From NCBI RefSeq assembly GCF_024320865.1, contig NZ_JANDBD010000001.1, positions 310,001 to 374,000 of the forward strand: 64,000 bases of DNA. The letters are read 5' to 3'. This DNA is from Mycolicibacterium arenosum. GTDB lineage: Bacteria > Actinomycetota > Actinomycetes > Mycobacteriales > Mycobacteriaceae. Made by a program: the position numbers and the translations under genes. The stretch's first letter is position 1; each line of letters begins with the position of its first letter. Below the pieces are notes generated by a model. The model was not told where the DNA came from and did not search any database. It was given only the letters and a program-made list of their open reading frames with translations. Below, piece by piece: positions 25,042-34,454 of the stretch.

Positions 25042-25881
25042 TCACTCTGGGAAATCCGCGCTGCGGGAGAGTGTTTCGTTGGCTCGGATGTCGGTCAGCA
25101 TGGACTCCAGCGTGTCGACCACGGCGTCGTATCCGCCGTTGCCCAGGATCAGCCGCCGAGGCGGCGGGTCCTGCGCCATCGCCGCGATCACGGCACGCGC
25201 ACCGCGGTGTGGATCGCCGGGCTGCACGCCGTCCATCGCGACGAACGTGGCGCGGACCTCCTTCAGCATGTCGTGGTACTCCGGAATCGGCTCGGTGACG
25301 GGTTCGTCTCCGAAGCCGGTGTAGGCGTTCGTGCGGAATGATCCCGGCTCGACCGTCAGCACGGAGATGCCCTGTGCGGCGACCTCGTCACGCAGCGCGT
25401 CGGTGACGGCTTCGATGGCGAACTTCGTCGCGCTGTAATAGCCGAATCCCGGCGCCGCCACGAGACCCGCCACCGACGACACGTTGACGATCCACCCGGT
25501 GCCGCGTGCCCGCATCCCCGGCAGCACCGCCCGCGTCACGGACAGCACCCCGAAGAAGTTCAGCTCGAACATCCCGCGCAACGCGGACTCGTCCATCGCC
25601 TCGATCGAGCCGAACCAGCCGCGGCCGGCGTTGTTGACCAGCACGTCGATGCCACCGAAGTGCTCCTCGGCGGTGCGCACCGCACGCCGCACAGCCGCGG
25701 TGTCGGTGACGTCCATCGGCACGACCAGGACACGGTCGGCGTACTGCTGCGTCCACGTCGTCAGCTCCTGTGGACGCCGGGACGTGAGGACCACCCGGTC
25801 CCCGGTCTCGAGTGCGGCCTCGGCGAACGCCATCCCGAAGTTGCCGGGTGTGCCACCGGTGATGAACCACGTTCTGCTCAC
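25042..25881 (-). CDS. Short-chain dehydrogenase with altered glycine motif
   Basis: A 279-residue SDR. The catalytic serine lies in VSSVAG near 139 and YSATK near 152, and NNAGRGW is near 86. The nucleotide motif reads TGGTPGNFG instead of TGxxxGxG, so the third glycine is displaced by one residue. Similar proteins prefer NADP(H) and act on varied ketones. It overlaps the SnoaL-like gene by 4 bases, and both are transcribed from a MerR-type promoter. Confidence 0.87.
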   Translation of the reverse strand: MSRTWFITGGTPGNFGMAFAEAALETGDRVVLTSRRPQELTTWTQQYADRVLVVPMDVTDTAAVRRAVRTAEEHFGGIDVLVNNAGRGWFGSIEAMDESALRGMFELNFFGVLSVTRAVLPGMRARGTGWIVNVSSVAGLVAAPGFGYYSATKFAIEAVTDALRDEVAAQGISVLTVEPGSFRTNAYTGFGDEPVTEPIPEYHDMLKEVRATFVAMDGVQPGDPHRGARAVIAAMAQDPPPRRLILGNGGYDAVVDTLESMLTDIRANETLSRSADFPE

Positions 25882-26228
25882 GGCTCGATCACCACCCGGC
25901 TGATCAGCGCGCCGTCGAGGGTGAACCGGTAGTGCAGGTCGGCGACCCCACCGGGGAAGTCACCCTCGAGGTGCTGTGCCACGTCGATACTCGGGTCGGT
26001 CTGCCCTTCGAGCACCGTCGCGCCGGTGATCTCGGTGGTGTAGGTGAACTCGCCGGCCGCCGTCGCGACCCAGGTTCCGATGTCGTCGTGGCCCGTGTAG
26101 TCGTGGCCCTCGTCGGTGACGACGGCGTCCGGGGTGAGCGTCGCGAGGGCTCGGACGGCTTCTCGGGCGTCGAGTGCGGTCATGAACGTCTTGATGTTGT
26201 CCGGGAGTGCATCCCAATCTGTGGTCAT
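25878..26228 (-). CDS. SnoaL/NTF2-like small protein
   Basis: A 116-residue protein of the NTF2-like fold: an N-terminal helix with MTALDAREAVRALATLTPDAVV, and a GHDDIGTWVATAAGEFTYT segment typical of SnoaL-like polyketide cyclase/isomerase relatives. It is the first gene of a two-gene operon with the SDR and starts 15-35 bases from a MerR-type operator. Function unknown. Confidence 0.78.
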   Translation of the reverse strand: MTTDWDALPDNIKTFMTALDAREAVRALATLTPDAVVTDEGHDYTGHDDIGTWVATAAGEFTYTTEITGATVLEGQTDPSIDVAQHLEGDFPGGVADLHYRFTLDGALISRVVIEP

Positions 26229-26242
26229 GACACCACGGTGCG

Positions 26243-26265
26243 GTTTCCCGTAGGGGGAAGGTCAA
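26243..26265 (-). promoter_or_regulatory. MerR-type promoter/operator for the SnoaL-SDR operon
   Basis: On the minus strand TTGACC (26265-26260) is followed by the imperfect palindrome CTTCCCCCTACGGGAAA and, after a 19-base spacer, by a weak -10 (CACCGT). A long spacer occupied by a dyad is the hallmark of promoters activated by MerR-family untwisting. Confidence 0.65.
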
Positions 26266-26302
26266 GACGAATCACAGAAGTCATGTTCGATCAGGCGTCG
26301 CA

Positions 26303-26333
26303 TTGACCTTCCCCCTGGGGGAAGCTGCAGGAT
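26303..26333 (+). promoter_or_regulatory. MerR-type promoter/operator for the merR-like gene
   Basis: TTGACC (26303-26308), a perfect dyad CTTCCCC-CTG-GGGGAAG inside the spacer (26308-26324) and CAGGAT (26328-26333) with exactly 19 bases between the hexamers. It shares the core TTGACCTTCCCCCT with the divergent operator 40 bases away. Confidence 0.72.
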
Positions 26334-26378
26334 GGCCCCACCCGCACGACGCGAGCGCGGAGCACAGAGGAGGACCAC

Positions 26379-27206
26379 ATGGGCGCGCACGTCTCCATCG
26401 GCGACTTCGCCGTGATGACCAGCCTGAGCAGAAAGGCGCTACGGCACTACCACGACATCGGCATCCTCGAGCCGGCCCACATCGACTCCCACACCGGCTA
26501 CCGCTTCTACGACACCAGCCAGGTCGATCACGCCCACATCATTCGCCGGTTCCGCGCCCTCGACATGTCCATCCCCGACATCAAGGCGCTGCTGAGCACC
26601 GAGGACGCCGCCGCGCGCACCGAGATCATCACGACCCATCTCGCGCAGATGGAGGAGCAGCTGCGGCAGACCCGTGACACCGTCGGCGCGCTGCGCGAGC
26701 TGCTCGCCCCCGTCGGCGCGCCAGCCCACGTGGAGGTGCAGCGCAAACCGGCGCTGGCCGTCTGGTCCATCGGCGCCACCATCGAGGTCTCCGAGATCGA
26801 CGACTGGTTCGGGTCGTCTCTGGGAGTGCTGCGCGGCGCACTCGCGACCGCGGACGGCGCACCTTTCGAGGCCGCGCCGGGAGGACTCTACGACCGAGCA
26901 CTGTTCCTCGAATCACGAGGACAGGCAACGATGTTCGTCCCCGCGCCACACACCGCACGTCCGCCGGACGGTGTCCGCGCCGAGATCCTGCCCGCAGCCG
27001 AGTTCGCCGTGCTCACCCACACCGGCGGTCACGACGGCATCGACCGCAGTTACGCGGCTCTGGGCACATACGTCAACGAACGTCTGATCAGTCACCAGGG
27101 CCCGATCCGCGAGCACTACCTCGGCGCCACGCCGCACGCTCCGATGGCGTTCACCGCCACCGAGATCTGCTGGCCCATCTTCAGCACCACCCCACCGGCG
27201 GAATGA
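26379..27206 (+). CDS. MerR-family regulator with GyrI-like effector domain
   Basis: A 275-residue regulator. The N-terminal winged helix (about 5-75, with ALRHYHDIGILEPAHIDSHTGYRFYD) is followed by a coiled-coil dimerisation helix (about 80-112) and a C-terminal GyrI/SOUL-like ligand-binding domain (about 120-270), the BmrR layout that binds hydrophobic drugs. It should autoregulate and activate the divergent SnoaL-SDR operon through two matching operators. No cysteines in the metal-binding loop position, so a metal ligand is unlikely. Confidence 0.88.
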   Translation: MGAHVSIGDFAVMTSLSRKALRHYHDIGILEPAHIDSHTGYRFYDTSQVDHAHIIRRFRALDMSIPDIKALLSTEDAAARTEIITTHLAQMEEQLRQTRDTVGALRELLAPVGAPAHVEVQRKPALAVWSIGATIEVSEIDDWFGSSLGVLRGALATADGAPFEAAPGGLYDRALFLESRGQATMFVPAPHTARPPDGVRAEILPAAEFAVLTHTGGHDGIDRSYAALGTYVNERLISHQGPIREHYLGATPHAPMAFTATEICWPIFSTTPPAE

Positions 27207-27207
27207 C

Positions 27208-27707
27208 GTGCACGAGCGTTTCGGCACCTACGGAGCATGGCTCAATCCCGCGCTGGGTGATAAGCACCGTATCGATACGCCCCTGAACTCGAAGATCTCG
27301 GCTACCGGACGATCTGGGTGGGGATCGGTGCCGATCCCGTAGGTGATATGAGCTTGCTCGAGCAGATGATCGCCTCGACGAGGCATGCGATCATCGCGAG
27401 CGCGATCATCGATTCGCTGTCGGCGAATGCGGTGCCCGCCGACGCGATCGTGATCGGTGCCCTGGGTACCAAGACGATCTCGCTGGCCGGCGACAGGACA
27501 CTGGGGGCACACCCCTATCTCACCGTGCCCGCGCACACACGGTATGCGCGAGAAGTCATGGGCAAGAACGCTTTCCTGGCTCCCGAGCACAAGGTCGTGC
27601 TGACCGAGGACGAGAATCCCACCGCCTCGCCCGTTCAAGCCTTCAGAACCCTGGCCGAACACCGTCCGCCGCACCGGATCGAGTCGCCCGGTCGACGTGC
27701 GGGGTGA
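27208..27707 (+). pseudogene. Decayed F420-dependent LLM-class oxidoreductase (TIGR03620-like)
   Basis: GTG at 27208 opens HERFGTYGAWLNPALGDKHRID in one frame. A one-base loss near 27283 moves the family sequence into the next frame (ELEDLGYRTIWVGIGADPVGD, then MSLLEQMIASTRHAIIASAIID). An internal deletion then joins this directly to LGTKTISLAGDRTLGAHPYL, omitting an estimated 60-80 residues, and the C-terminus after LAPEHKVVL is scrambled. Intact members are near 270-290 residues. The order and similarity of the pieces leave little doubt that it is a broken luciferase-like monooxygenase gene. Confidence 0.7.
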
Positions 27708-27709
27708 GG

Positions 27710-28537
27710 TCACCGGGACCGATGCCCGAGGGGATGAGCCCCGGTGCTTACCGGGTGGTGCCCGGTTCGTCCGTCACGCACCCGAAGGACCACCGCCGTC
27801 ACGAGTACGAGGACCGACGCGGCTGCCGCTGCCACGGACAGCGGAACGGCGTCGTTCTGCGCGGCGCCGATCACCACCGCGACGAACGCCCACAGCACGG
27901 CCGCAACGTAGCCGAGGTCGGCGCGGACGAAGACGGTCAGCCCGAGCCCGACGAGCGTCGCGACGACGAGGACGACCGCCTGCCAGAGGTATTCGGACGG
28001 GGACCAGCCGCCGTCGATGAGGGCCGCGGCGACGTTCACGCAGACGGCGATGCTGCTCCACCCGAGGTACAGGCCCAGTGATGTCGTGGTGAGCCGCCGC
28101 AACCAGGTCGGGGTGGCCACCTGATCGGCGTGCCGGACGAGCAGTCTCATGACGTCGATCAACAGGACGACCATGACGGCGAACACGGCCACCGACAACC
28201 ACAGCCAGTCCTGCGCGGCGACCAGGAGCCACGCGGTGAAGCCGGTGAAGACCACCGACACCTCGACGAGCAGCCGGGTTTCCCACGGCGCGTTCAGTCC
28301 GCGCCGGGCCACGCCGACGAACGACACGGTGCACAGCAGTGTGATGAGTCCCCAGATCGAGAAGGCGTACCCGGCGGGGGTGATCACCGCGTCGTTGGTG
28401 GCTCGCGCCGAGAGGAAGTCGCCGTAGACGCTCATGATGACCGGCGGCGTGACGAGCTGGCTCGCGGAGAGCGCGGCCGCCACCCACCGCAGTGCGCTGG
28501 TCGCCGAACGATGCTGTGGTGCAAGGTCAGTCGTCAT
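27710..28537 (-). CDS. Multi-pass membrane protein, TspO/MBR-related
   Basis: A 275-residue membrane protein with about seven or eight helices. The segment AGYAFSIWGLITLLC near residue 55 and Trp-rich helices resemble TspO/MBR-like tryptophan-rich proteins, although it is longer than classical TspO (about 160). The ATG at 28537 overlaps the stop of the MMPL gene, so it is the second gene of an operon controlled by the divergent MarR-type regulator. Function unknown. Confidence 0.65.
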   Translation of the reverse strand: MTTDLAPQHRSATSALRWVAAALSASQLVTPPVIMSVYGDFLSARATNDAVITPAGYAFSIWGLITLLCTVSFVGVARRGLNAPWETRLLVEVSVVFTGFTAWLLVAAQDWLWLSVAVFAVMVVLLIDVMRLLVRHADQVATPTWLRRLTTTSLGLYLGWSSIAVCVNVAAALIDGGWSPSEYLWQAVVLVVATLVGLGLTVFVRADLGYVAAVLWAFVAVVIGAAQNDAVPLSVAAAAASVLVLVTAVVLRVRDGRTGHHPVSTGAHPLGHRSR

Positions 28538-30618
28538 AGCCGTGCCTCCTCGGGTGCGGGAACGGGAGCGGGATCGATTCGGTTCGGCCACCAGATGCGG
28601 GGCCCGATGATGGTGAACAGCGCCGGGATGATGACGGTGCGCACGACGAACGTGTCGAGCAGGATGCCGAGACCGACGATGATGCCGATCTGGGTGAGCA
28701 CGATCAGGGGGAGCACGCCGAGGACGGCGAAGACCGCCGCGAGCACGATGCCCGCACTGGTGATCACCCCTCCCGTCGCCGACACCGCGCGGATGATCCC
28801 GCGCCGGGTGCCGTGTACCCGGCTCTCCTCCTCGGCGCGGGTGACGAGGAAGATCGTGTAGTCGACGCCGAGTGCGATGAGGAACAGCAGCGCGAAGAGG
28901 GGCGTCGTGTTGTCCAGGGCGGGGAAGCCGAAGACGTGCACGCTGACCCAACCGCCCAGGCCCAACGCCGCCAGTGCGCTGAGCACGGTGACGGCGACGA
29001 GGATCAGCGGCGCCAACGCCGCGCGCAGCAGGACGTACAGCACCGCCAAGACGACGGCGAGGATCGCCGGGATCACGACGCGTTGGTCGCGTTGGGCGGC
29101 ATCGCGGGCGTCGAGGGCCTGGGCGTCGGAGCCGCCGACCAGTGCGCCGGGGTCGACGCCCCGCACGTTGTCGCGCAACGCCGTCACCGTGTCGAACGCC
29201 TCCGCCGACGCCGGCGCCGCGTCGACGACCGCCGAGAGTTGAACCCGGCTTCCGTCGGTCGAGGTTCCGCCGGGGGTGACGGACACGACGCCGGGGGTCG
29301 CCGCGATCGCGGCCTGCAACTCGTTCACGCGGTCGGCGCGACCGATGACCCTGGTGGGATCGGACAGCCCGCCGGGAAAGTGCGCAGCCAGGGTGTCGTA
29401 GGCCGTCACCGATTCGGCTTTCACCCGGAACTGATCCGTCTGCGACAGTCCCGTGGGCGTGACGAGCACTCCGATGCCCAACACGGCGAGTGCGGCGATC
29501 GAGACGGTTGCGACCCGACCGGCGTGCCGGCTGACCCAGTCGGCGACGCGGTACCACGCGCCGAGTTCCTCGGCGGCGTGGTGGGACCGCCGGGGGATGA
29601 AGGGCCAGAACAGGCGTGGGCCGAACAGGGCCAGTAGCGGTGGCAGTGCGGCGAGGACGAACAGCGCGGCCACGACGAGGCCCGCCGCCGCCTGAGCGCC
29701 GAGGCTCCGGGTGGACGGCACCACCGCCAGTAACAGGGTCAGCAGTGCGAGCACGACGGTGGCGTTGCTCGCCAGGATCGCCGGACCGGCGTTCCGGACG
29801 GCGGTGCGCAGGGCCGTGCGGTGATCGTCGGAGTGCGACAGTTCCTCGCGGTACCGGGAGATGAGCAGCAGCGCGTAGTTGGTGCCCGCGCCGAACACCA
29901 GCACGCTGGTGATGCCGGCGGTGGACCCGTCTCCGCCGAGTCCGGTGGCCGTGGTGACGACCCCGCCGAGGGCGGTGGCCGCGCGGTCGGCGAGTGCTAT
30001 CACCAGCAGTGGCACCAGCCAGAGGGTCGGTGACCGGTACGTGACGATGAGCAGCAACGCCACGACGGCGGCGGTGACCGCGAGCAGCGTTACGTTGGCC
30101 CCCGAGAAGGAGTTCGCGATGTCGGCGCCGAACGCCGGTCCGCCGGTGATCTGCACTTGCAGGCCGCCGGGGGCGTTCTCGGCCGCGGCCGTGCGCAGCG
30201 CGGTGATGCGGTCGCTGAGGTCGAAGCCCGTGAGTCCGGCGTCGACGGGTATCACGGCGAGCGCTGCGACCCCGTCCTGCGAGGTGGTGAGCGGGGGACC
30301 GGCGGGCACCCCCGTCACGGCCAGCGCGCGCTGCCGTGCCGCGTCGGCAGCGGCGAGATCGTCGGGGGTCAGCGCCGCCCCGTCGTCCCTGGAGGCCACC
30401 AGGATGACGGGAGCGGTGTCGCCGCCGGGAAAGTCCTTGGCGGCCAGGGCCGCTCGAGCAGCCTCCGCCGATGCGGGGATGGGAACCGGCGAGGCGCTCG
30501 CGGAGGCGTTCTCGCCGGCCAGGCCTATCATCGCGCCGGCGGCGATCAGCAAAGTTACGGTGATCAGCCATGACCATCGGGCGGTGACGACGTCGGCGAA
30601 GCGATTCCACGACAGCAT
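28534..30618 (-). CDS. MMPL/RND family membrane transporter
   Basis: A 694-residue transporter with two repeats, each a membrane helix, an extracytoplasmic domain and five further helices. Characteristic segments are FGAGTNYALLLISRYREEL in the first half and ALGVDYTIFLVTRAEEE in the second. It is shorter than the lipid-exporting MmpL proteins (about 950) and resembles the drug- or fatty-acid-exporting actinobacterial type. Divergent from marR with a 49-base shared control region. Confidence 0.88.
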   Translation of the reverse strand: MLSWNRFADVVTARWSWLITVTLLIAAGAMIGLAGENASASASPVPIPASAEAARAALAAKDFPGGDTAPVILVASRDDGAALTPDDLAAADAARQRALAVTGVPAGPPLTTSQDGVAALAVIPVDAGLTGFDLSDRITALRTAAAENAPGGLQVQITGGPAFGADIANSFSGANVTLLAVTAAVVALLLIVTYRSPTLWLVPLLVIALADRAATALGGVVTTATGLGGDGSTAGITSVLVFGAGTNYALLLISRYREELSHSDDHRTALRTAVRNAGPAILASNATVVLALLTLLLAVVPSTRSLGAQAAAGLVVAALFVLAALPPLLALFGPRLFWPFIPRRSHHAAEELGAWYRVADWVSRHAGRVATVSIAALAVLGIGVLVTPTGLSQTDQFRVKAESVTAYDTLAAHFPGGLSDPTRVIGRADRVNELQAAIAATPGVVSVTPGGTSTDGSRVQLSAVVDAAPASAEAFDTVTALRDNVRGVDPGALVGGSDAQALDARDAAQRDQRVVIPAILAVVLAVLYVLLRAALAPLILVAVTVLSALAALGLGGWVSVHVFGFPALDNTTPLFALLFLIALGVDYTIFLVTRAEEESRVHGTRRGIIRAVSATGGVITSAGIVLAAVFAVLGVLPLIVLTQIGIIVGLGILLDTFVVRTVIIPALFTIIGPRIWWPNRIDPAPVPAPEEARL

Positions 30619-30637
30619 GCGCCCACTATAGTAAGAT

Positions 30638-30660
30638 TCTTAACGATTAATCAACTTAAG
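30638..30660. promoter_or_regulatory. AT-rich dyad between the MMPL operon and marR
   Basis: In this GC-rich genome the 49-base divergent region has an unusually AT-rich core, TTCTTAACGATTAATCAACTTAAG, centred on the palindrome GATTAATC (30645-30652) with TTAA flanks on both sides. This is the expected form and place of a MarR-family operator repressing both genes. Confidence 0.6.
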
Positions 30661-30667
30661 GAAGTTC

Positions 30668-31153
30668 ATGGCGGCCGACAGCCCGAGTGGGAAGCGCAGA
30701 GCGCACGAGTTGATCGTGTCCGACGTGCAGGCCCTGTCCGCCGAATCCGATCAGTTGGGCCGTACCTTCTCGGCCCAACACGACCTCAGCGTGAACGACT
30801 TCCACGCCCTCCTGCACGTTATGGTGGCCGAGGCGCAGGGAGCGCCGCTCACGCAACGCGAGCTCAGTGAACGCGTCGACGTCTCGGGGGCGGCCGTCAC
30901 CTATCTGGTCGACCGGATGGTCAAGTCGGGACACCTTCGCCGCGAGCCGCACTCGAGCGACAGGCGGAAGGTCGTGCTCCGCTACGCCGACCACGGCAGC
31001 GACGTCGCGCGAGCGTTCTTCACGCCGCTGTCCGAACACACCGAGACGGCGCTGCAGGACTTCACCGTGGCCGACCTGGAGACCGCACATCACGTGATGG
31101 CCGCCGTCATCGAGGCGATGAGACGGTTCCGCACCGGACTACGCGAGCCTTAG
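30668..31153 (+). CDS. MarR-family transcriptional regulator
   Basis: A 161-residue winged-helix regulator. The recognition region LTQRELSERVDVSGAAVTYLVDRMVKSGHLRREPHSSDRRK (about 58-98) ends with the DRR wing motif of MarR proteins. It probably represses itself and the divergent MMPL/TspO-like operon, with relief by a small-molecule ligand. ATG at 30668, 8 bases after AAGGAAG. Confidence 0.9.
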   Translation: MAADSPSGKRRAHELIVSDVQALSAESDQLGRTFSAQHDLSVNDFHALLHVMVAEAQGAPLTQRELSERVDVSGAAVTYLVDRMVKSGHLRREPHSSDRRKVVLRYADHGSDVARAFFTPLSEHTETALQDFTVADLETAHHVMAAVIEAMRRFRTGLREP

Positions 31154-31713
31154 CTCGACGTCGAACCTCGACCACCGGCCTCGGCGAGCTCCTTGATTCC
31201 GGCCAGGGTCGCGGTCATTCCGCGCTCGAACTGTGACAGTCGGTTGGCCACGATGTCGTCGCGCCGGTGCGGCTCGCGAGCCACCAGCATCGACACCCCC
31301 GAGCGTCCGGGGCCGATGCACGCCGTGTAGCGCACGTCGGTCTCAGCGCCGTCGGCGACCAACTCGAAACGCCATGTGGCAGCGGGCTCCTCGGGGTTGC
31401 CCACCGCCCACGCCAGCACTCGTGGTGGCTCGCACTCCACGATGTGCGACTGCGTCGTCCACGTTCCCATCAACGGATGGGTGTTGGTGCCGGCGAATCG
31501 TGCTCCGACCCGAACCGAGTCGCCGTCGATCCACTGCACCGACTGCAGTTCGTCGCTGAATCTCGGCAGCAGTTCGATGTTCGACACCAGTTCCCACAGC
31601 TGGACTGCGGGCGCCGCGATGCGTGCGCTGACGCTCACGCTGGGCTCGGCCACGAGCTCGACCGTACCGGCGTCAGGTCCACTTCTCGTCGTGCCATCTC
31701 CAGGCGCTGTCAC
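31150..31713 (-). CDS. SRPBCC (START-like) family protein
   Basis: A 187-residue protein. From about residue 24 the segment SVSVSARIAAPAVQLWELVSNIELLPRFSDELQSVQW is the standard start of a polyketide-cyclase/SRPBCC hydrophobic-pocket fold, and PRVLAWAVGNPEEPAATWRFEL follows. The listed start overlaps the NmrA-like gene by 41 bases, so an internal GTG may be the real start. It converges on marR with a 4-base overlap. Confidence 0.78.
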   Translation of the reverse strand: MTAPGDGTTRSGPDAGTVELVAEPSVSVSARIAAPAVQLWELVSNIELLPRFSDELQSVQWIDGDSVRVGARFAGTNTHPLMGTWTTQSHIVECEPPRVLAWAVGNPEEPAATWRFELVADGAETDVRYTACIGPGRSGVSMLVAREPHRRDDIVANRLSQFERGMTATLAGIKELAEAGGRGSTSS

Positions 31714-32557
31714 GCAGGAACTCGGCGAGGTCGCGTGGCGGCCGGCCCAGCAGGTTCTGGACGTCGGGGGTGATCTGCTGGTTTCCCCCCAACCGAGTCA
31801 GCGTGTACACCGCCGTCATGAATCCGATGGTGTCCCAGCCGACGCCACGCCGACGCAGGCGCCGCGCGAACGCGACCACGTTGGGATCGGTGTAGCGGAC
31901 CGGGTAGCCGAGCGCGTCGGTGAGTTCATCGGCGACCCGGGTCATGGGGAGCGCCTCCGGGCCGGTGAGGTGGTGAACCACGTTGCGGTGTCCGTCGGGG
32001 TTCTGCAGGGCGAGCGCCGCGACGGCGGCTGCATCGCGGGCGTCGATGAACGTCGTGAGTCCTGTTCCGGCGGGGATGAACAGCTCGCCGCGTTCGCGGA
32101 TGTCGACGCCGTGGGTGGAGATCGCGCGGTGCAGGTTCTGCATGAAGAAGCTGCACCGAAGAACGGTGTAGGTCATACCGCCGGTTCGCAACGCCGCTTC
32201 GACCGTGTGGTGCGGGATGAAACGAACGCGGTCGGCGCCGAACACCGACACGTAGACGACGTGTCGGACTCCGGCGGTTTCGGCCGCTGAGATGAACGGG
32301 ACGATCGCGCGTCGTGCCGCCCGGTTGCCCGGCAGTGGGAAGAGCAGGAAGAGCGACGTGACACCGGCCAGCGCGTGAGGCCACGTCGAGCGGTCGAAGA
32401 AGTCGAAGGCGACCGCCTCGGCTTTCAGGGTCGGGTGCTGCGCCCGCAGCGCGTCGGGATGCCTGTTACCGACCCGCCAGTGCGGGAGAGTCGCCCCGTC
32501 GAGCAGTTCGACCAACTCGGCGCCGACGTTTCCGGTCGGGCCCGTGATGAGCAACAC
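31673..32557 (-). CDS. NmrA-like NAD(P)-binding protein
   Basis: A 294-residue atypical SDR. The nucleotide motif GPTGNVGAE is at about 6-14, VYVSVFGAD lies near 97 and no YxxxK catalytic pair is evident, which fits the NmrA/azoreductase-like group that senses or uses NAD(P)H. Substrate unknown. Downstream of and same strand as the P450/TetR genes, 24 bases after the P450 stop is reached on the minus strand. Confidence 0.82.
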   Translation of the reverse strand: MLLITGPTGNVGAELVELLDGATLPHWRVGNRHPDALRAQHPTLKAEAVAFDFFDRSTWPHALAGVTSLFLLFPLPGNRAARRAIVPFISAAETAGVRHVVYVSVFGADRVRFIPHHTVEAALRTGGMTYTVLRCSFFMQNLHRAISTHGVDIRERGELFIPAGTGLTTFIDARDAAAVAALALQNPDGHRNVVHHLTGPEALPMTRVADELTDALGYPVRYTDPNVVAFARRLRRRGVGWDTIGFMTAVYTLTRLGGNQQITPDVQNLLGRPPRDLAEFLRDSAWRWHDEKWT

Positions 32558-32581
32558 GGTTCTGTCTACCAGTACGGGGGC

Positions 32582-33801
<1,220 letters not shown>

Positions 33802-33805
<4 letters not shown>

Positions 33806-34416
33806 GACCGCTCCTCGGAGAACGCGGGAGCGAGAACGGCGAAGGCGCGTGCGACGTGGGTGCCCGGTTGGCCGCGTCCACCGCGCGCCGCCCACGTTTC
33901 GAGTCCGACGCGCGCGGCGGTGATGCACGAGCCCGCCATCAGCTCGGCCGTCATCCGGTCGGAGACGCGGCCGCCTAAGCGGCGGGCTACGGCATCGGCC
34001 AACTCCCGCAGGAAGACCGTGAACCTGCCGAGCTGATGCGCCTGCAGTTGTCGATCGGACGCCTGTAACGACATGAAGCGCAACAGGTCGGGGCTCTCCC
34101 GGTGAGCGCGCGCGATGTCGGTGACGAAGAGCTCCGACAGTGCCGCCCAGGTCGAAGCGCGGTCACCCCGTGCCAGTTCGGCCAGTTGATCTGCATCGAC
34201 GACGAACACGTCGAGAGCGGCGGCGTCCTCCTTACTGTCGAAGTAGTTGAAGAACGTCCGAGTCGAGACTCCCGCCCGTGCCGCGATCTGCTCCACCGTC
34301 ACCTCGCTGAGCCCGGCGGCCACACCGAGTTCGAGTGTCGCCTCGCGTAGCGCGTGCCGGGTGGCCCGCTTGTTTCGCGCTCTGCCGTCTTCCAGCGGTG
34401 CTGTCATGGTCTCCAT
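33802..34416 (-). CDS. TetR-family regulator
   Basis: A 204-residue regulator with an N-terminal helix-turn-helix (about 25-72, containing TVEQIAARAGVSTRTFFNYFDSKED) and a ligand domain with MAGSCITAARVGLETWAARGG near the C-terminus. ATG at 34416 (MET-M) or 34407 may start it. It leads the operon with the P450 gene and probably represses it through the dyad just upstream. Confidence 0.88.
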
Positions 34417-34418
34417 AG

Positions 34419-34449
34419 TTGCACGCACTGCAACTTGCAGCAAGTGCAA
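34419..34449. promoter_or_regulatory. TGCA-rich dyad upstream of tetR-P450
   Basis: Directly upstream of the TetR start, TTGCAC (34419) and GTGCAA (34449) are outer arms around TGCAACTTGCA (34429-34439), itself a near-palindrome. The nested symmetry and the short 38-base interval fit an operator for autorepression. Confidence 0.6.
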
Positions 34450-34454
34450 ATGGA

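Noticed and set aside
27228..27713. Minus-strand 161-codon gene opposite the LLM remnant
   Set aside because: The plus strand, after frame correction, gives clear family sequence, whereas the minus frame resembles nothing and is a shadow.
31673..31713. 41-base overlap of the SRPBCC and NmrA-like genes as evidence of a fusion or frameshift
   Set aside because: Both proteins are complete without it, and a later start for the SRPBCC gene removes most of the overlap.
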